From: Fimbriimonadaceae bacterium
Lineage (GTDB): Bacteria; Armatimonadota; Fimbriimonadia; Fimbriimonadales; Fimbriimonadaceae
DNA length: 11,249 nt
Assembly (NCBI GenBank): GCA_014380605.1
Contig: JACMJO010000032.1
Span: 1 to 11,249 of the forward strand
Reading direction: 5' to 3'
Positions within the stretch are counted from its first letter, which is position 1, and each line of letters opens with the position of its first letter. A model generated the notes under the pieces. The model was not told the origin of the DNA and made no database searches. It saw nothing but the letters and a program-made list of their open reading frames with translations. This document shows positions 1 through 6,740 of this stretch, one piece after another. A program made the translations under genes and the position numbers.

Positions 1-134
1 CCGCAACCGGACTCTCCAACCACCGCCATCGTCTCGCCTTTTTCTACTTCAAGCGAAACTCCATCCAATGCCCTGACGATGCCGCCATGGCCGGGAAATT
101 CAACTCGGACGTCTTGGATGCTTAGCAAACTCAT
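1..134 (-). CDS. ABC transporter ATP-binding protein, oligopeptide/dipeptide type (N-terminal fragment)
   Basis: The gene is cut by the window edge; only the first 44 codons are visible. It begins MSLLSIQDVRVEFP, continues with RALDGVSLEV, and ends in VVGESGC just before the window edge, where the next codon begins GG. This is the N-terminal beta sheet and the start of the Walker A loop (GESGCGKS) typical of the OppD/DppD/OppF group of ATPases, which energise import of peptides, nickel or related solutes at the inner membrane. The ATG at 134-132 overlaps the TGA of nadK in an ATGA junction, so translation is probably coupled to nadK. Substrate and permease partners lie outside the window. The family call is firm; the substrate class is inferred only from the GESGCG loop style. 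Confidence 0.85.
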   Translation of the reverse strand, partial: MSLLSIQDVRVEFPGHGGIVRALDGVSLEVEKGETMAVVGESGC

Positions 135-991
135 GAAATCTCTCCGAGGATGCTTTGGCTCCAAAATAGTCGGTTGCCGAGTTTTACCAAGAAATCATCT
201 TGCTCCACTGTTATCAAGTTTGTCACACGCGGCGATCTGACGACTCGAACTTCGTCGCCCGACAGGATATGCAATCGAACCTGGCCATCAGCGCTGAGGA
301 CGGCATCCCCATTGGTGGAAACACGGAGCAGTATGTCGGATTCAGGATTCAAAACCAAGGGGCGGGCACTTAGCGTATGAGGGGCCAGGGCCGTGATGAC
401 CATCGCTTGAACCTGGGGATCGCAAATGGGGCCGCCAGCGCTCAGGTTATAGGCAGTGGACCCGGTGGGGGTCGAAACCATGACGCCATCGGCAGGGTAG
501 CTCGTCAGGCGGTGTCCATTGACGACGACTTCGAAAGTCATCATCCTGACCATGACTTCGCGCTGGAGGACCATCTCGTTGAGCGAGTGGATCGAAGCGA
601 CTGACTTGCTATTTCTGAGCAGATCGATCTGCAGCATCATGCGGGATTCGATTCGGGCTCTTCCGTCGAAGAAGTCGCTTAGGCACGCGCCAAGCTCCTC
701 GTTTGTACATTGGGTCACGAATCCAAAGCGTCCGTAATAGACCCCAAGGATTGGCGTTCCCTTCTCAGAGCAGAGATGAGCCGCTCTGATGAGGGTGCCG
801 TCCCCGCCAAAGGTGATGACCAAGTCGCAATCCGCAAAGTCGGCCGGTGCGACCTCGTCGGCTTTGATCAGGGATGCAGAATCTCGATCTGCGCCGACCT
901 CTTTGCCGTGATCCTTCAACCACTTCGCAGCTTCGCCTGCCGCCGTCAACGCATCGGCACGATGCTGATTGACGAGCAGATGGACGCGCAC
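131..991 (-). CDS. nadK: NAD kinase
   Basis: ATP-dependent NAD kinase, which phosphorylates NAD to NADP in the cytoplasm. Its 286 residues are of usual length. Visible hallmarks are the GGDGT loop (residues 62-66, with the catalytic Asp), the NE pair (138-139) that binds NAD, and the block starting YPADGV (165-170) followed by STPTGSTAYNLSAGGP, then PHTLSARPLVL. The usual G-[IV]-N-x-G-x-[LF]-G-F segment reads GVYYGRFGF (83-91), so the common Asn is Tyr; other NAD kinases also vary here, and activity is still expected. The start is a GTG at 991, 3 bp after the TAG of the upstream TPR gene, with no strong Shine-Dalgarno, which suggests translational coupling. The stop overlaps the ABC gene by 4 bp. 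The upstream neighbours are the TPR gene and purL. Confidence 0.96.
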   Translation of the reverse strand: MRVHLLVNQHRADALTAAGEAAKWLKDHGKEVGADRDSASLIKADEVAPADFADCDLVITFGGDGTLIRAAHLCSEKGTPILGVYYGRFGFVTQCTNEELGACLSDFFDGRARIESRMMLQIDLLRNSKSVASIHSLNEMVLQREVMVRMMTFEVVVNGHRLTSYPADGVMVSTPTGSTAYNLSAGGPICDPQVQAMVITALAPHTLSARPLVLNPESDILLRVSTNGDAVLSADGQVRLHILSGDEVRVVRSPRVTNLITVEQDDFLVKLGNRLFWSQSILGEIS

Positions 992-994
992 GAA

Positions 995-2497
995 CTAACC
1001 CGAGGCCTTCATCCGAGTCAAGTTTGCCCTTGACTCTGTATCGTTGGGATTAATCTTCACAGCTCTTTCGAGTAGCAAAATAGCCTGTGGACGCTTGTTC
1101 GATCTCTCAAGAACGATGGCCAGATTGTTGTAAGCCTGAGTGAACTTGGCATCGCTCTGGATACTTTGTCGGAAATACTGCTCGGCCATCGGAAGGTTCG
1201 ATTTCTTCAGGTGATAGAGGCCGACGCCGTTAAGCGAGGGCGCGTTCTTCGGATTTCGGCGAAGAATCTCGGTGTAGTGATATCTCGCACCATCCATATC
1301 TCCCTTGTCCCACAGCGCGTTAGCGAGGTCGAGGCGGACGCCATTCCGGGTGCTGTCGCGACGAAGGATATCCTTCCAAACCAAGGCCGCCGCATCCTTA
1401 TCTCCAGATTTAGCGGTTGCGGCTCCAAGGTTGATCTTCGCTTCGATGCTCGAGGGGTTTAGTCCGACTAGCTTGTCAAAAAGCGTTCGAGCGCCCTCGT
1501 AGTCTCCCTTGCGAAGCAAGATGACGCCAAGGTTATTTAGCGTATCGATGTCTGAACCGTCGAGTTCCAGGGCTTTTTGATAAGCTTCTTCAGCCCCTTC
1601 GGCGTTACCCTCGCTTCCCCGCATCACGCCAAGGTTGAACCAGAATGCGGCGTCCGTCGACTTCTTATCCTTGACCGATTCATAAATTCTGAGCGCGTCG
1701 GCCTTTCTTCCTACCGAAGAGTAGGTTTCGGCAAGCGCGGTAGCCACCATTAAGTCGCTGGGGTCGCTCTTGTTTGCCCGTTCAAGGTAGGGCAAGGCTT
1801 CGTTCTGTCTTTTGACTTGAAGAAGGGTGAACCCAGCATTGCGGGCAAAAGTGCGATTATCGGGTCTGAGGTCGGCGGCTTTCTTGAAGCAATTCGCCGC
1901 ATCAACGAGGTTCTTGCCGCCCTCAAAGGCAACGCCTAGGTTGTTGATTGTGAAGGCGTCGTTCGGCTTGAGCTCGGCGGCCTTGGTAAAGGAAGCCACC
2001 GCCTTGGTGTAGTCCTTCTTCTTCAGGTAGACGGTGCCCATGTTATAGTGGGGCTCCGCCATGGTGGGGCTTAGTTGGGATACGACCCCGAATTGGGTGA
2101 GCGCGGATTCGAGCTGATTTGTTTCTAGGTAGGCGTTGCCAAGGTTGGTTTGAACTTCCAAATCCTTGGGGCGCATCTTCGCGGCTTTTTCCAGAAGGGG
2201 AATCGCCTTGTTGGCTTCGTTGGTGCGGAGGTAGATGAATCCCAGCCAGGTCAAAACGTCGTCGTTCTCGGGAATCTCTGTGTATAGGCCCTCGAAGCTA
2301 GTCTTGGCGATATCCACGTTGCCCGACTTATAGCTTGCGACGGCTTCCATGATGCGCTGTTTCTGCTCGCGGTCCTTCTTCTGTGCGGGAGTCTCCTGGG
2401 AAGGCTGTTGCCCGCCCTTGTTGCCTTGAGCAAAGGAGCTAGGCGCAACTGAAAACGCCAAACAAAAAACTAAAAATCCAATCCTTAACGCCTTCAC
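995..2497 (-). CDS. Secreted tetratricopeptide-repeat protein with 13 TPRs
   Basis: The preferred start is GTG at 2497, preceded by a strong Shine-Dalgarno GGGAGGA at 2503-2509 with a 5 nt gap. This gives 500 residues beginning with a clean signal peptide: KALR, then a hydrophobic stretch ending APSSFAQG, with probable cleavage after FA. An in-frame ATG at 2548 would add 17 residues (MRDNCRVSDFF...) and bury the signal peptide. After a charged linker rich in Gln and Lys, the rest is almost entirely TPR: a first partial unit and then 12 contiguous 34-residue units with the usual pattern (NLG..Y...., A...F..A....P.). It is probably a periplasmic or surface scaffold binding other proteins; there is no catalytic domain and no partner is identifiable. 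It lies 3 bp upstream of nadK and 88 bp downstream of purL, so it probably shares a transcript at least with nadK. The specific function is unknown. Confidence 0.9.
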   Translation of the reverse strand: MKALRIGFLVFCLAFSVAPSSFAQGNKGGQQPSQETPAQKKDREQKQRIMEAVASYKSGNVDIAKTSFEGLYTEIPENDDVLTWLGFIYLRTNEANKAIPLLEKAAKMRPKDLEVQTNLGNAYLETNQLESALTQFGVVSQLSPTMAEPHYNMGTVYLKKKDYTKAVASFTKAAELKPNDAFTINNLGVAFEGGKNLVDAANCFKKAADLRPDNRTFARNAGFTLLQVKRQNEALPYLERANKSDPSDLMVATALAETYSSVGRKADALRIYESVKDKKSTDAAFWFNLGVMRGSEGNAEGAEEAYQKALELDGSDIDTLNNLGVILLRKGDYEGARTLFDKLVGLNPSSIEAKINLGAATAKSGDKDAAALVWKDILRRDSTRNGVRLDLANALWDKGDMDGARYHYTEILRRNPKNAPSLNGVGLYHLKKSNLPMAEQYFRQSIQSDAKFTQAYNNLAIVLERSNKRPQAILLLERAVKINPNDTESRANLTRMKASG

Positions 2498-2502
2498 CGA
2501 AG

Positions 2503-2509
2503 TCCTCCC
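2503..2509 (-). promoter_or_regulatory. Strong ribosome binding site deciding the TPR gene start
   Basis: GGGAGGA lies 5 nt before GTG 2497 and inside the longer ATG-initiated reading frame. Together with the signal peptide that starts exactly there, it favours the shorter protein. Confidence 0.75.
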
Positions 2510-2536
2510 ACTTGAAAAGAAATCACTCACTCTACA

Positions 2537-2542
2537 ATTATC
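2537..2542 (-). promoter_or_regulatory. Possible -10 element upstream of the TPR gene
   Basis: GATAAT (5 of 6 matches to TATAAT) lies in the AT-rich gap between purL and the TPR gene, about 40 nt before GTG 2497. A second GATAAT occurs at 2571-2576. No convincing -35 box is seen for either, so this is tentative; read-through from purL is the alternative. Confidence 0.25.
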
Positions 2543-2585
2543 TCGCATTAAACACTTATTTGGCCCTGAAATTATCTAGATTGAC

Positions 2586-4847
2586 CTAGCTTGCAAGCGC
2601 GTTTGGTATCGATCCCTCAAACGCATTCGTCAGCTCAATCGTCGACCACTCATGGATGAAACCGGCCACCTTTATGGATAGACCGTCCCCTTCGGACGCT
2701 TTGCCGAGGTTTTGGACCAAAAGCTGTTTTGACTTTGCCAACTCACTGACTTGCTGAACCAACGAAACTCTCACGCAGACGATGATGCGGCCAGGCAGCT
2801 CTCCAAACATTATTGCGTCTGGCCTTTCAGAATAGACGAACGCTTCACCAGACAGTTCCACGCTTACCACCAAGCCTGAGCGAATCGCTATTTCGGCGAG
2901 GGCTACCGCGATCCCTCCGTCGCTCGCATCGTGGGCGCTAAGGGCCAAGTCACTAGCGGCGATCTCCACGAGGGTTTCCCATAGCCGTCTTTCTGCGTCC
3001 AGATTTGGGGCGACGGGATGGCCATCTTCGTGTCCAGCAACATAGGAAAGAAAGGCGCTTGCACCCAAGCCTTCGTGAGTGATCCGAAGATCGGCGGCAC
3101 TCAGCAATAGGAGCGTGCAAGGCTCGGATGGAGCCATTGGCAACCGCTTCTTGGCGTCTTCCAAGATGCCGACAACCCCGATGATCGGCGTAGGCGGAAC
3201 TTCGCCAAGTTCGCTTTCATTGTAGAAACTCACGTTGCCACTGATGACGGGCGTCCCAAGGGCTTCAGCCGCGTCGGCAATGCCTTTCACAGCGTTGCTG
3301 AACTGCCAATAGACGTGAGGCGACTGCGGACTGCCGAAGTTCAGGCCATCCGTCACGGCTTGGGGCATCGCTCCAGTACAGGCAACATTTCGCCCCGCTT
3401 CGGCAACGGCAAGCTGTCCGCCGAAGTACGGGTGCAAGTAGGTTTGGCGGGAATTGCCGTCGATTTTCACGGCAATGCCCTTCTTGGTTCCGCGCGGGGC
3501 AAGAACGGCCGCATCGCCCTCGCCACAAGCGACCGTGGTCTGGGTTTGCACATGCTGGTCGTACTGTTGATAAACCCAACGCTTGCTGGCGATTTCGGGG
3601 GCTCCCAGGAGGGTGATCAGCGCCTGCCTGAGGTCGGTTTGGGGAACCATGGATACGTCGAATGTGGCGGCGTTACGGAAGTATGCCGGTTCCTCCATGG
3701 GCGATTCATAAACAGGGCAGTGGTCGGTTAAAAGCTTGGGATCGACTTTCGCTTCGATTTGGCCGTGCCGAGTAACGGTCACGATGCCATCGTCCGTGAC
3801 GTATCCAATGACTTCGGCCTTTAGGCCCCATTTATGGAAGACGTCGATGACCTTGCTTTCACGGCCCTTTTCAGCTACTGCCAACATGCGCTCTTGGCTC
3901 TCGCTGAGCATAAGTTCATAGCCGGTCATGTCGCTCTCGCGCATCGGAACTAGGTCGAGGTCAATGGACATTCCGACCGAGCCCTTGCTTGACATCTCGA
4001 TGGTGCTACAAGTAAGACCCGCCGCGCCCATGTCTTGGATGGCAACGATCGCACCGGTCTGAAGCGCTTCGAGCGTGGCTTCAATAAGCTGTTTTTCGGC
4101 GAACGGGTCGCCGATTTGAACATTGGGACGCTTGGACTCGGAAGTCTCGTCTAGCTCGACGCTGGCGAACGTAGCCCCGTGGATGCCGTCCTTCCCGGTT
4201 GCCGACCCAAGATAGATCACCGGATTGCCGGTACCGGCGGCACCAGCGGTGGTGATCTCATCTAGCTTTAAGATGCCGACGCACATCGCGTTGACCAGCG
4301 GATTACCGCTGTAGCGGGCGTGGAATCCTACTTCCCCGCCGACGGTCGGGACGCCTACACAGTTGCCATATCCTGCGATTCCCGCCACCACGTGCTCAAA
4401 GAGGTATCGGTTGCGCTCGATCACGGTCGGCTCCCCTTCCCCATCTCGGATCGGTCCGAATCGGAGGGAGTTAAGCGAAGCAATTGGGCGAGCGCCCATG
4501 GTGAGGATGTCGCGGATGATGCCGCCAACTCCGGTAGCCGCGCCCTGATACGGTTCCACGGCGGATGGGTGGTTGTGAGATTCGACCTTCATCGTGATGC
4601 CAAGGCCATCGCCGATGTCGATGATCCCGGCGTTCTCAAAGCCGTCGCCTTCTAGCGCTTCTTTGTACCGCTTGAAATAGGCGAGGACGGGGCGGGAATA
4701 CTTGTATCCACAGTGTTCGCTCCACATAACCGCGAACATTCCGAGCTCGGTGTAGGTCGGATCTCTTTGGAGAAGATTAAGAATGAGCTTGTACTCGCTG
4801 TCGGTCAGACCCATCGAGGAGTACACTTCGGCCGTGATCGCGGGCAT
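2586..4847 (-). CDS. purL: Phosphoribosylformylglycinamidine synthase subunit PurL (small type)
   Basis: ATP-dependent FGAM synthase, the fourth step of de novo purine synthesis, turning FGAR plus ammonia into FGAM. At 753 residues it is the small PurL form that needs separate PurQ (glutaminase) and PurS subunits; neither is in this window. Motifs seen: MWSEHCGYKYSRP (41-53, with the active-site His45), KVESHNHPSAVEPYQGAATG (87-106) followed by VGGIIRDI, QDMGAAGL (271-278), and in the second half VACGEGDAAVL, YFGGQLAVAEAGRN, SGNVSFYNES and SAHDASDGG, the duplicated AIRS-like ATP-binding folds. It starts at ATG 4847 with no Shine-Dalgarno but with TATAAT 7 nt upstream. The stop is a TAG at 2588-2586. 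A divergent lipoprotein gene overlaps its 5' end. The gene looks intact. Confidence 0.97.
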   Translation of the reverse strand: MPAITAEVYSSMGLTDSEYKLILNLLQRDPTYTELGMFAVMWSEHCGYKYSRPVLAYFKRYKEALEGDGFENAGIIDIGDGLGITMKVESHNHPSAVEPYQGAATGVGGIIRDILTMGARPIASLNSLRFGPIRDGEGEPTVIERNRYLFEHVVAGIAGYGNCVGVPTVGGEVGFHARYSGNPLVNAMCVGILKLDEITTAGAAGTGNPVIYLGSATGKDGIHGATFASVELDETSESKRPNVQIGDPFAEKQLIEATLEALQTGAIVAIQDMGAAGLTCSTIEMSSKGSVGMSIDLDLVPMRESDMTGYELMLSESQERMLAVAEKGRESKVIDVFHKWGLKAEVIGYVTDDGIVTVTRHGQIEAKVDPKLLTDHCPVYESPMEEPAYFRNAATFDVSMVPQTDLRQALITLLGAPEIASKRWVYQQYDQHVQTQTTVACGEGDAAVLAPRGTKKGIAVKIDGNSRQTYLHPYFGGQLAVAEAGRNVACTGAMPQAVTDGLNFGSPQSPHVYWQFSNAVKGIADAAEALGTPVISGNVSFYNESELGEVPPTPIIGVVGILEDAKKRLPMAPSEPCTLLLLSAADLRITHEGLGASAFLSYVAGHEDGHPVAPNLDAERRLWETLVEIAASDLALSAHDASDGGIAVALAEIAIRSGLVVSVELSGEAFVYSERPDAIMFGELPGRIIVCVRVSLVQQVSELAKSKQLLVQNLGKASEGDGLSIKVAGFIHEWSTIELTNAFEGSIPNALAS

Positions 4848-5268
4848 CTACCGAATTATATCCGCCGTCGTCGCCCTCCTTCTGGCGATGGCCTTATTGG
4901 GCTGTGGTTCGGGATTCAAATGGGATGGCGAATGGAAAGGAAATCGAGATCTTAAGGTTAAGCCTGGCGACAATCCTGGCATCGCGCGCACGATGGGTCA
5001 AGTCACCTTAACTATCGATTCAGGAGCCTTCAAGATGTCAGAAGCGGGAGTTCCTTATACAGGGTCCGTTCGCATCGACGGGGACAAAGCATTTCTGAAG
5101 ATCGAGACAAGAATGAATATCCCGATCGAGAAAGAGCCAAAGGAAGTCCAAGATCAGATCAAAGAGATCGAGCTGACTTCGAGGACGGATGGCAAGATCG
5201 ACTTCTATGATCCAGCCGGATTCTTTACCGAGCCAGTTACTATTGAACGACAGCCAGCTAAGACTTAA
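4834..5268 (+). CDS. Small putative lipoprotein of unknown function
   Basis: I do not recognise a named family. From GTG 4834 the product has 144 residues: a short basic n-region (IAGIYR), a hydrophobic core (IISAVVALLLAMALL) and a lipobox ending LLGC with the lipid-accepting Cys at residue 24. The mature part (about 120 residues) is polar with alternating beta-like stretches (GQVTLTIDSGAFKM, YTGSVRIDGDKAFLKIET) and ends EPVTIERQPAKT, suggesting a small beta-rich, membrane-tethered domain. An alternative ATG at 4783, with a GGAGAAG 7 nt upstream, would add 17 residues including two Glu before the hydrophobic core, which is less like a signal peptide. With either start it overlaps the beginning of purL on the other strand (by 14 or 65 bp). 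GAGGAG at 4816-4821 is a possible but distant ribosome site. Confidence 0.72.
   Translation: MIAGIYRIISAVVALLLAMALLGCGSGFKWDGEWKGNRDLKVKPGDNPGIARTMGQVTLTIDSGAFKMSEAGVPYTGSVRIDGDKAFLKIETRMNIPIEKEPKEVQDQIKEIELTSRTDGKIDFYDPAGFFTEPVTIERQPAKT
4855..4860 (-). promoter_or_regulatory. Perfect -10 box (TATAAT) immediately before purL
   Basis: TATAAT ends 7 nt before the A of the purL ATG. Transcription normally starts about 6-8 nt after a -10 box, so the mRNA would begin at or next to the start codon (leaderless). No recognisable TTGACA-like box lies 16-18 bp upstream. The element lies inside the signal-peptide codons of the divergent lipoprotein gene. Confidence 0.55.
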
Positions 5269-5269
5269 C

Positions 5270-5428
5270 TTAAGCCGCTTGCAGATTTGGAATCTCAGGG
5301 AAAAGGCAGACGATCTCGGCCTGCGGAGCAATGGGATGGGTCGTCGAATTGTCGTCCACATGCGCGGCAGACTGGTAGGACAACCAATAGAACGCGGTAC
5401 CAGTTAAGATATACAGTAGACAAATCAT
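5270..5428 (-). CDS. Possible 52-residue single-pass membrane peptide
   Basis: A small reading frame starts at ATG 5428 with AGGA 8 nt upstream and stops at TAA just beyond the convergent lipoprotein stop. The product begins MICLLYILTGTAFYWLSY, a plausible single membrane helix, then has a hydrophilic tail rich in Asn, Asp and Pro ending EIPNLQAA. It fills most of the 245 bp gap between the lipoprotein and HEAT genes. The frame is open further upstream to 5602, but that extension runs over the start of the HEAT gene and looks incidental. No family is recognised and chance is a real possibility. Confidence 0.3.
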   Translation of the reverse strand: MICLLYILTGTAFYWLSYQSAAHVDDNSTTHPIAPQAEIVCLFPEIPNLQAA

Positions 5429-5513
5429 CGGGTTGTTCCTACATATGAAGTCGGATGTTTGAGGTATTCCCTTCAGGTCGGTTGGCGACCCAGGCAAGGA
5501 TAAGGTCTTATTT

Positions 5514-6740
5514 GTGGCAGGCAAAGTTTCGGGAAGAATCAAGCGGGCAATCTCATCTTCGCTGATCCTGTTTTGCGTGGCCGGCCTTTTGGCGGCGTCC
5601 AATGCGTACTTCCAAAATAGAGATCGCGGACTTGTTCTCGGTCCGAAAAGCGATGCGCAACTGCAGTTTTTCGTCGATGCCGTGGATCGCCCAGACCTAG
5701 CGGCGTTCTACAAGAGATTCAGACCAAATGAAAAGCTGAAGATCGCCCGGAACCTTCATCAATATCAGAATCCTCGGCTCATCAAAGTCGCCGCCACATG
5801 GCTTACGGACTTCGATCCTCAGGCTCGTGAGGAGTTAGGGAAAGTCTTGATGGACCTGTCCGAGATTTATCCCAAGGAAGTCGCGGATGAGCTGACCAAT
5901 GGCGGCGGGTTCCAGAAAATCGCGATCTTCGCGGCACTTCGAAAGTCGTTCGCCAAGACCCTCCCTTATGCCGTAGCCCAGCTAGCCAATGCTCCAGCAA
6001 GAAGCAACGCGGTCGAATACTTGGTCGGCTCGGGGACAAGGGCCGGACATGCCGTTACGAGAATGCTCTCGGACAAGGATCGAGAGACGAGGCTCGCGGG
6101 GGCGGACGCATTGGGCAAACTTGGATTTCGACCGGCCGGGGACAAGATTCGGGAGCTTTATGGGGCGGCTGATACGGCTGACAAGTCTCCGTACCTGGCC
6201 GCGCTCGCGAATATCGGCGATCCACAATCTGAAACCCTTTTAAAGGCGATTCTCGCTGACTCAGGTTCATCGTCGCAAGACAGATCGAGCGCCATCTTGG
6301 GTTTGGGCAGAATAGGAAGCAAGGCGTCGATCCAAGCGCTGTGGAAGGAGCTTTCTCAAGCGCCATTGGACAGGGGAGCCTTTTTGGAAGGTCTGAGCGT
6401 GGCTGGAGATTTGAGTCTCCAGACGGAGTCGGGGAGTTTGGCAGATAGATTGGAGGTAGCCGGGGGCATTAAGAGTACGCTCGCGGACAGGGTTATTCAG
6501 TCGTCGCTGGAATCGCCCTTACTTACCGACCGCGCGGCCGAGCTTTCAGACGGCCGGCCGTCGTTAGTGCCAGCCCTGTCGCGCAAGCTTGCAGCCCTTG
6601 ATCCAAGTAAGGATGGGAAATCGATCGAGCTTATTGTCTCCACATTGGCTTCGACCGATGAGGGCCTTGCCGCCCTTAAAAGCCCTAGTTTGGCGAGATT
6701 CAAAGGGTTTATCGAGCGGGAGCGAAGCCAGCCGCGCTAA
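5514..6740 (+). CDS. Membrane-anchored HEAT-repeat-like protein
   Basis: A 408-residue protein starting at GTG 5514, with AAGG at 5502-5505 as ribosome site (8 nt spacing). A basic N-terminus (GKVSGRIKR) and a hydrophobic segment (about residues 13-31, SSSLILFCVAGLLAASNAY) form a signal anchor or uncleaved signal peptide, placing the rest outside the cytoplasm. The body is alpha-helical with HEAT/PBS-lyase-like units, clearest at residues about 176-282 (MLSDKDRETRLAGADALGKL, YLAALANIGDPQSETLLKAI, RSSAILGLGRIGSKASIQAL). Such repeats form a protein-binding solenoid; no enzymatic motif is seen. The region after residue 285 is more diverged. The 3' end overlaps the convergent reductase gene by 32 bp. 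Function and partner are unknown. Confidence 0.82.
   Translation: MAGKVSGRIKRAISSSLILFCVAGLLAASNAYFQNRDRGLVLGPKSDAQLQFFVDAVDRPDLAAFYKRFRPNEKLKIARNLHQYQNPRLIKVAATWLTDFDPQAREELGKVLMDLSEIYPKEVADELTNGGGFQKIAIFAALRKSFAKTLPYAVAQLANAPARSNAVEYLVGSGTRAGHAVTRMLSDKDRETRLAGADALGKLGFRPAGDKIRELYGAADTADKSPYLAALANIGDPQSETLLKAILADSGSSSQDRSSAILGLGRIGSKASIQALWKELSQAPLDRGAFLEGLSVAGDLSLQTESGSLADRLEVAGGIKSTLADRVIQSSLESPLLTDRAAELSDGRPSLVPALSRKLAALDPSKDGKSIELIVSTLASTDEGLAALKSPSLARFKGFIERERSQPR

Noticed and set aside
2589..2598. Perfect palindrome GCTTGCAAGC at the end of purL
   Set aside because: It is only 10 bp with no T-tract and lies mostly in the last purL codons, so a chance occurrence is likely.
3315..3731. 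138-codon open frame on the plus strand inside purL
   Set aside because: It lies antisense to a well-conserved purL core and has low-complexity, family-less translation; it is a shadow of the GC-rich codons.
5476..5490. Short hairpin GGTCG/CGACC upstream of the HEAT gene
   Set aside because: A 5 bp stem alone, with no T-tract and no promoter context, is too weak to call.
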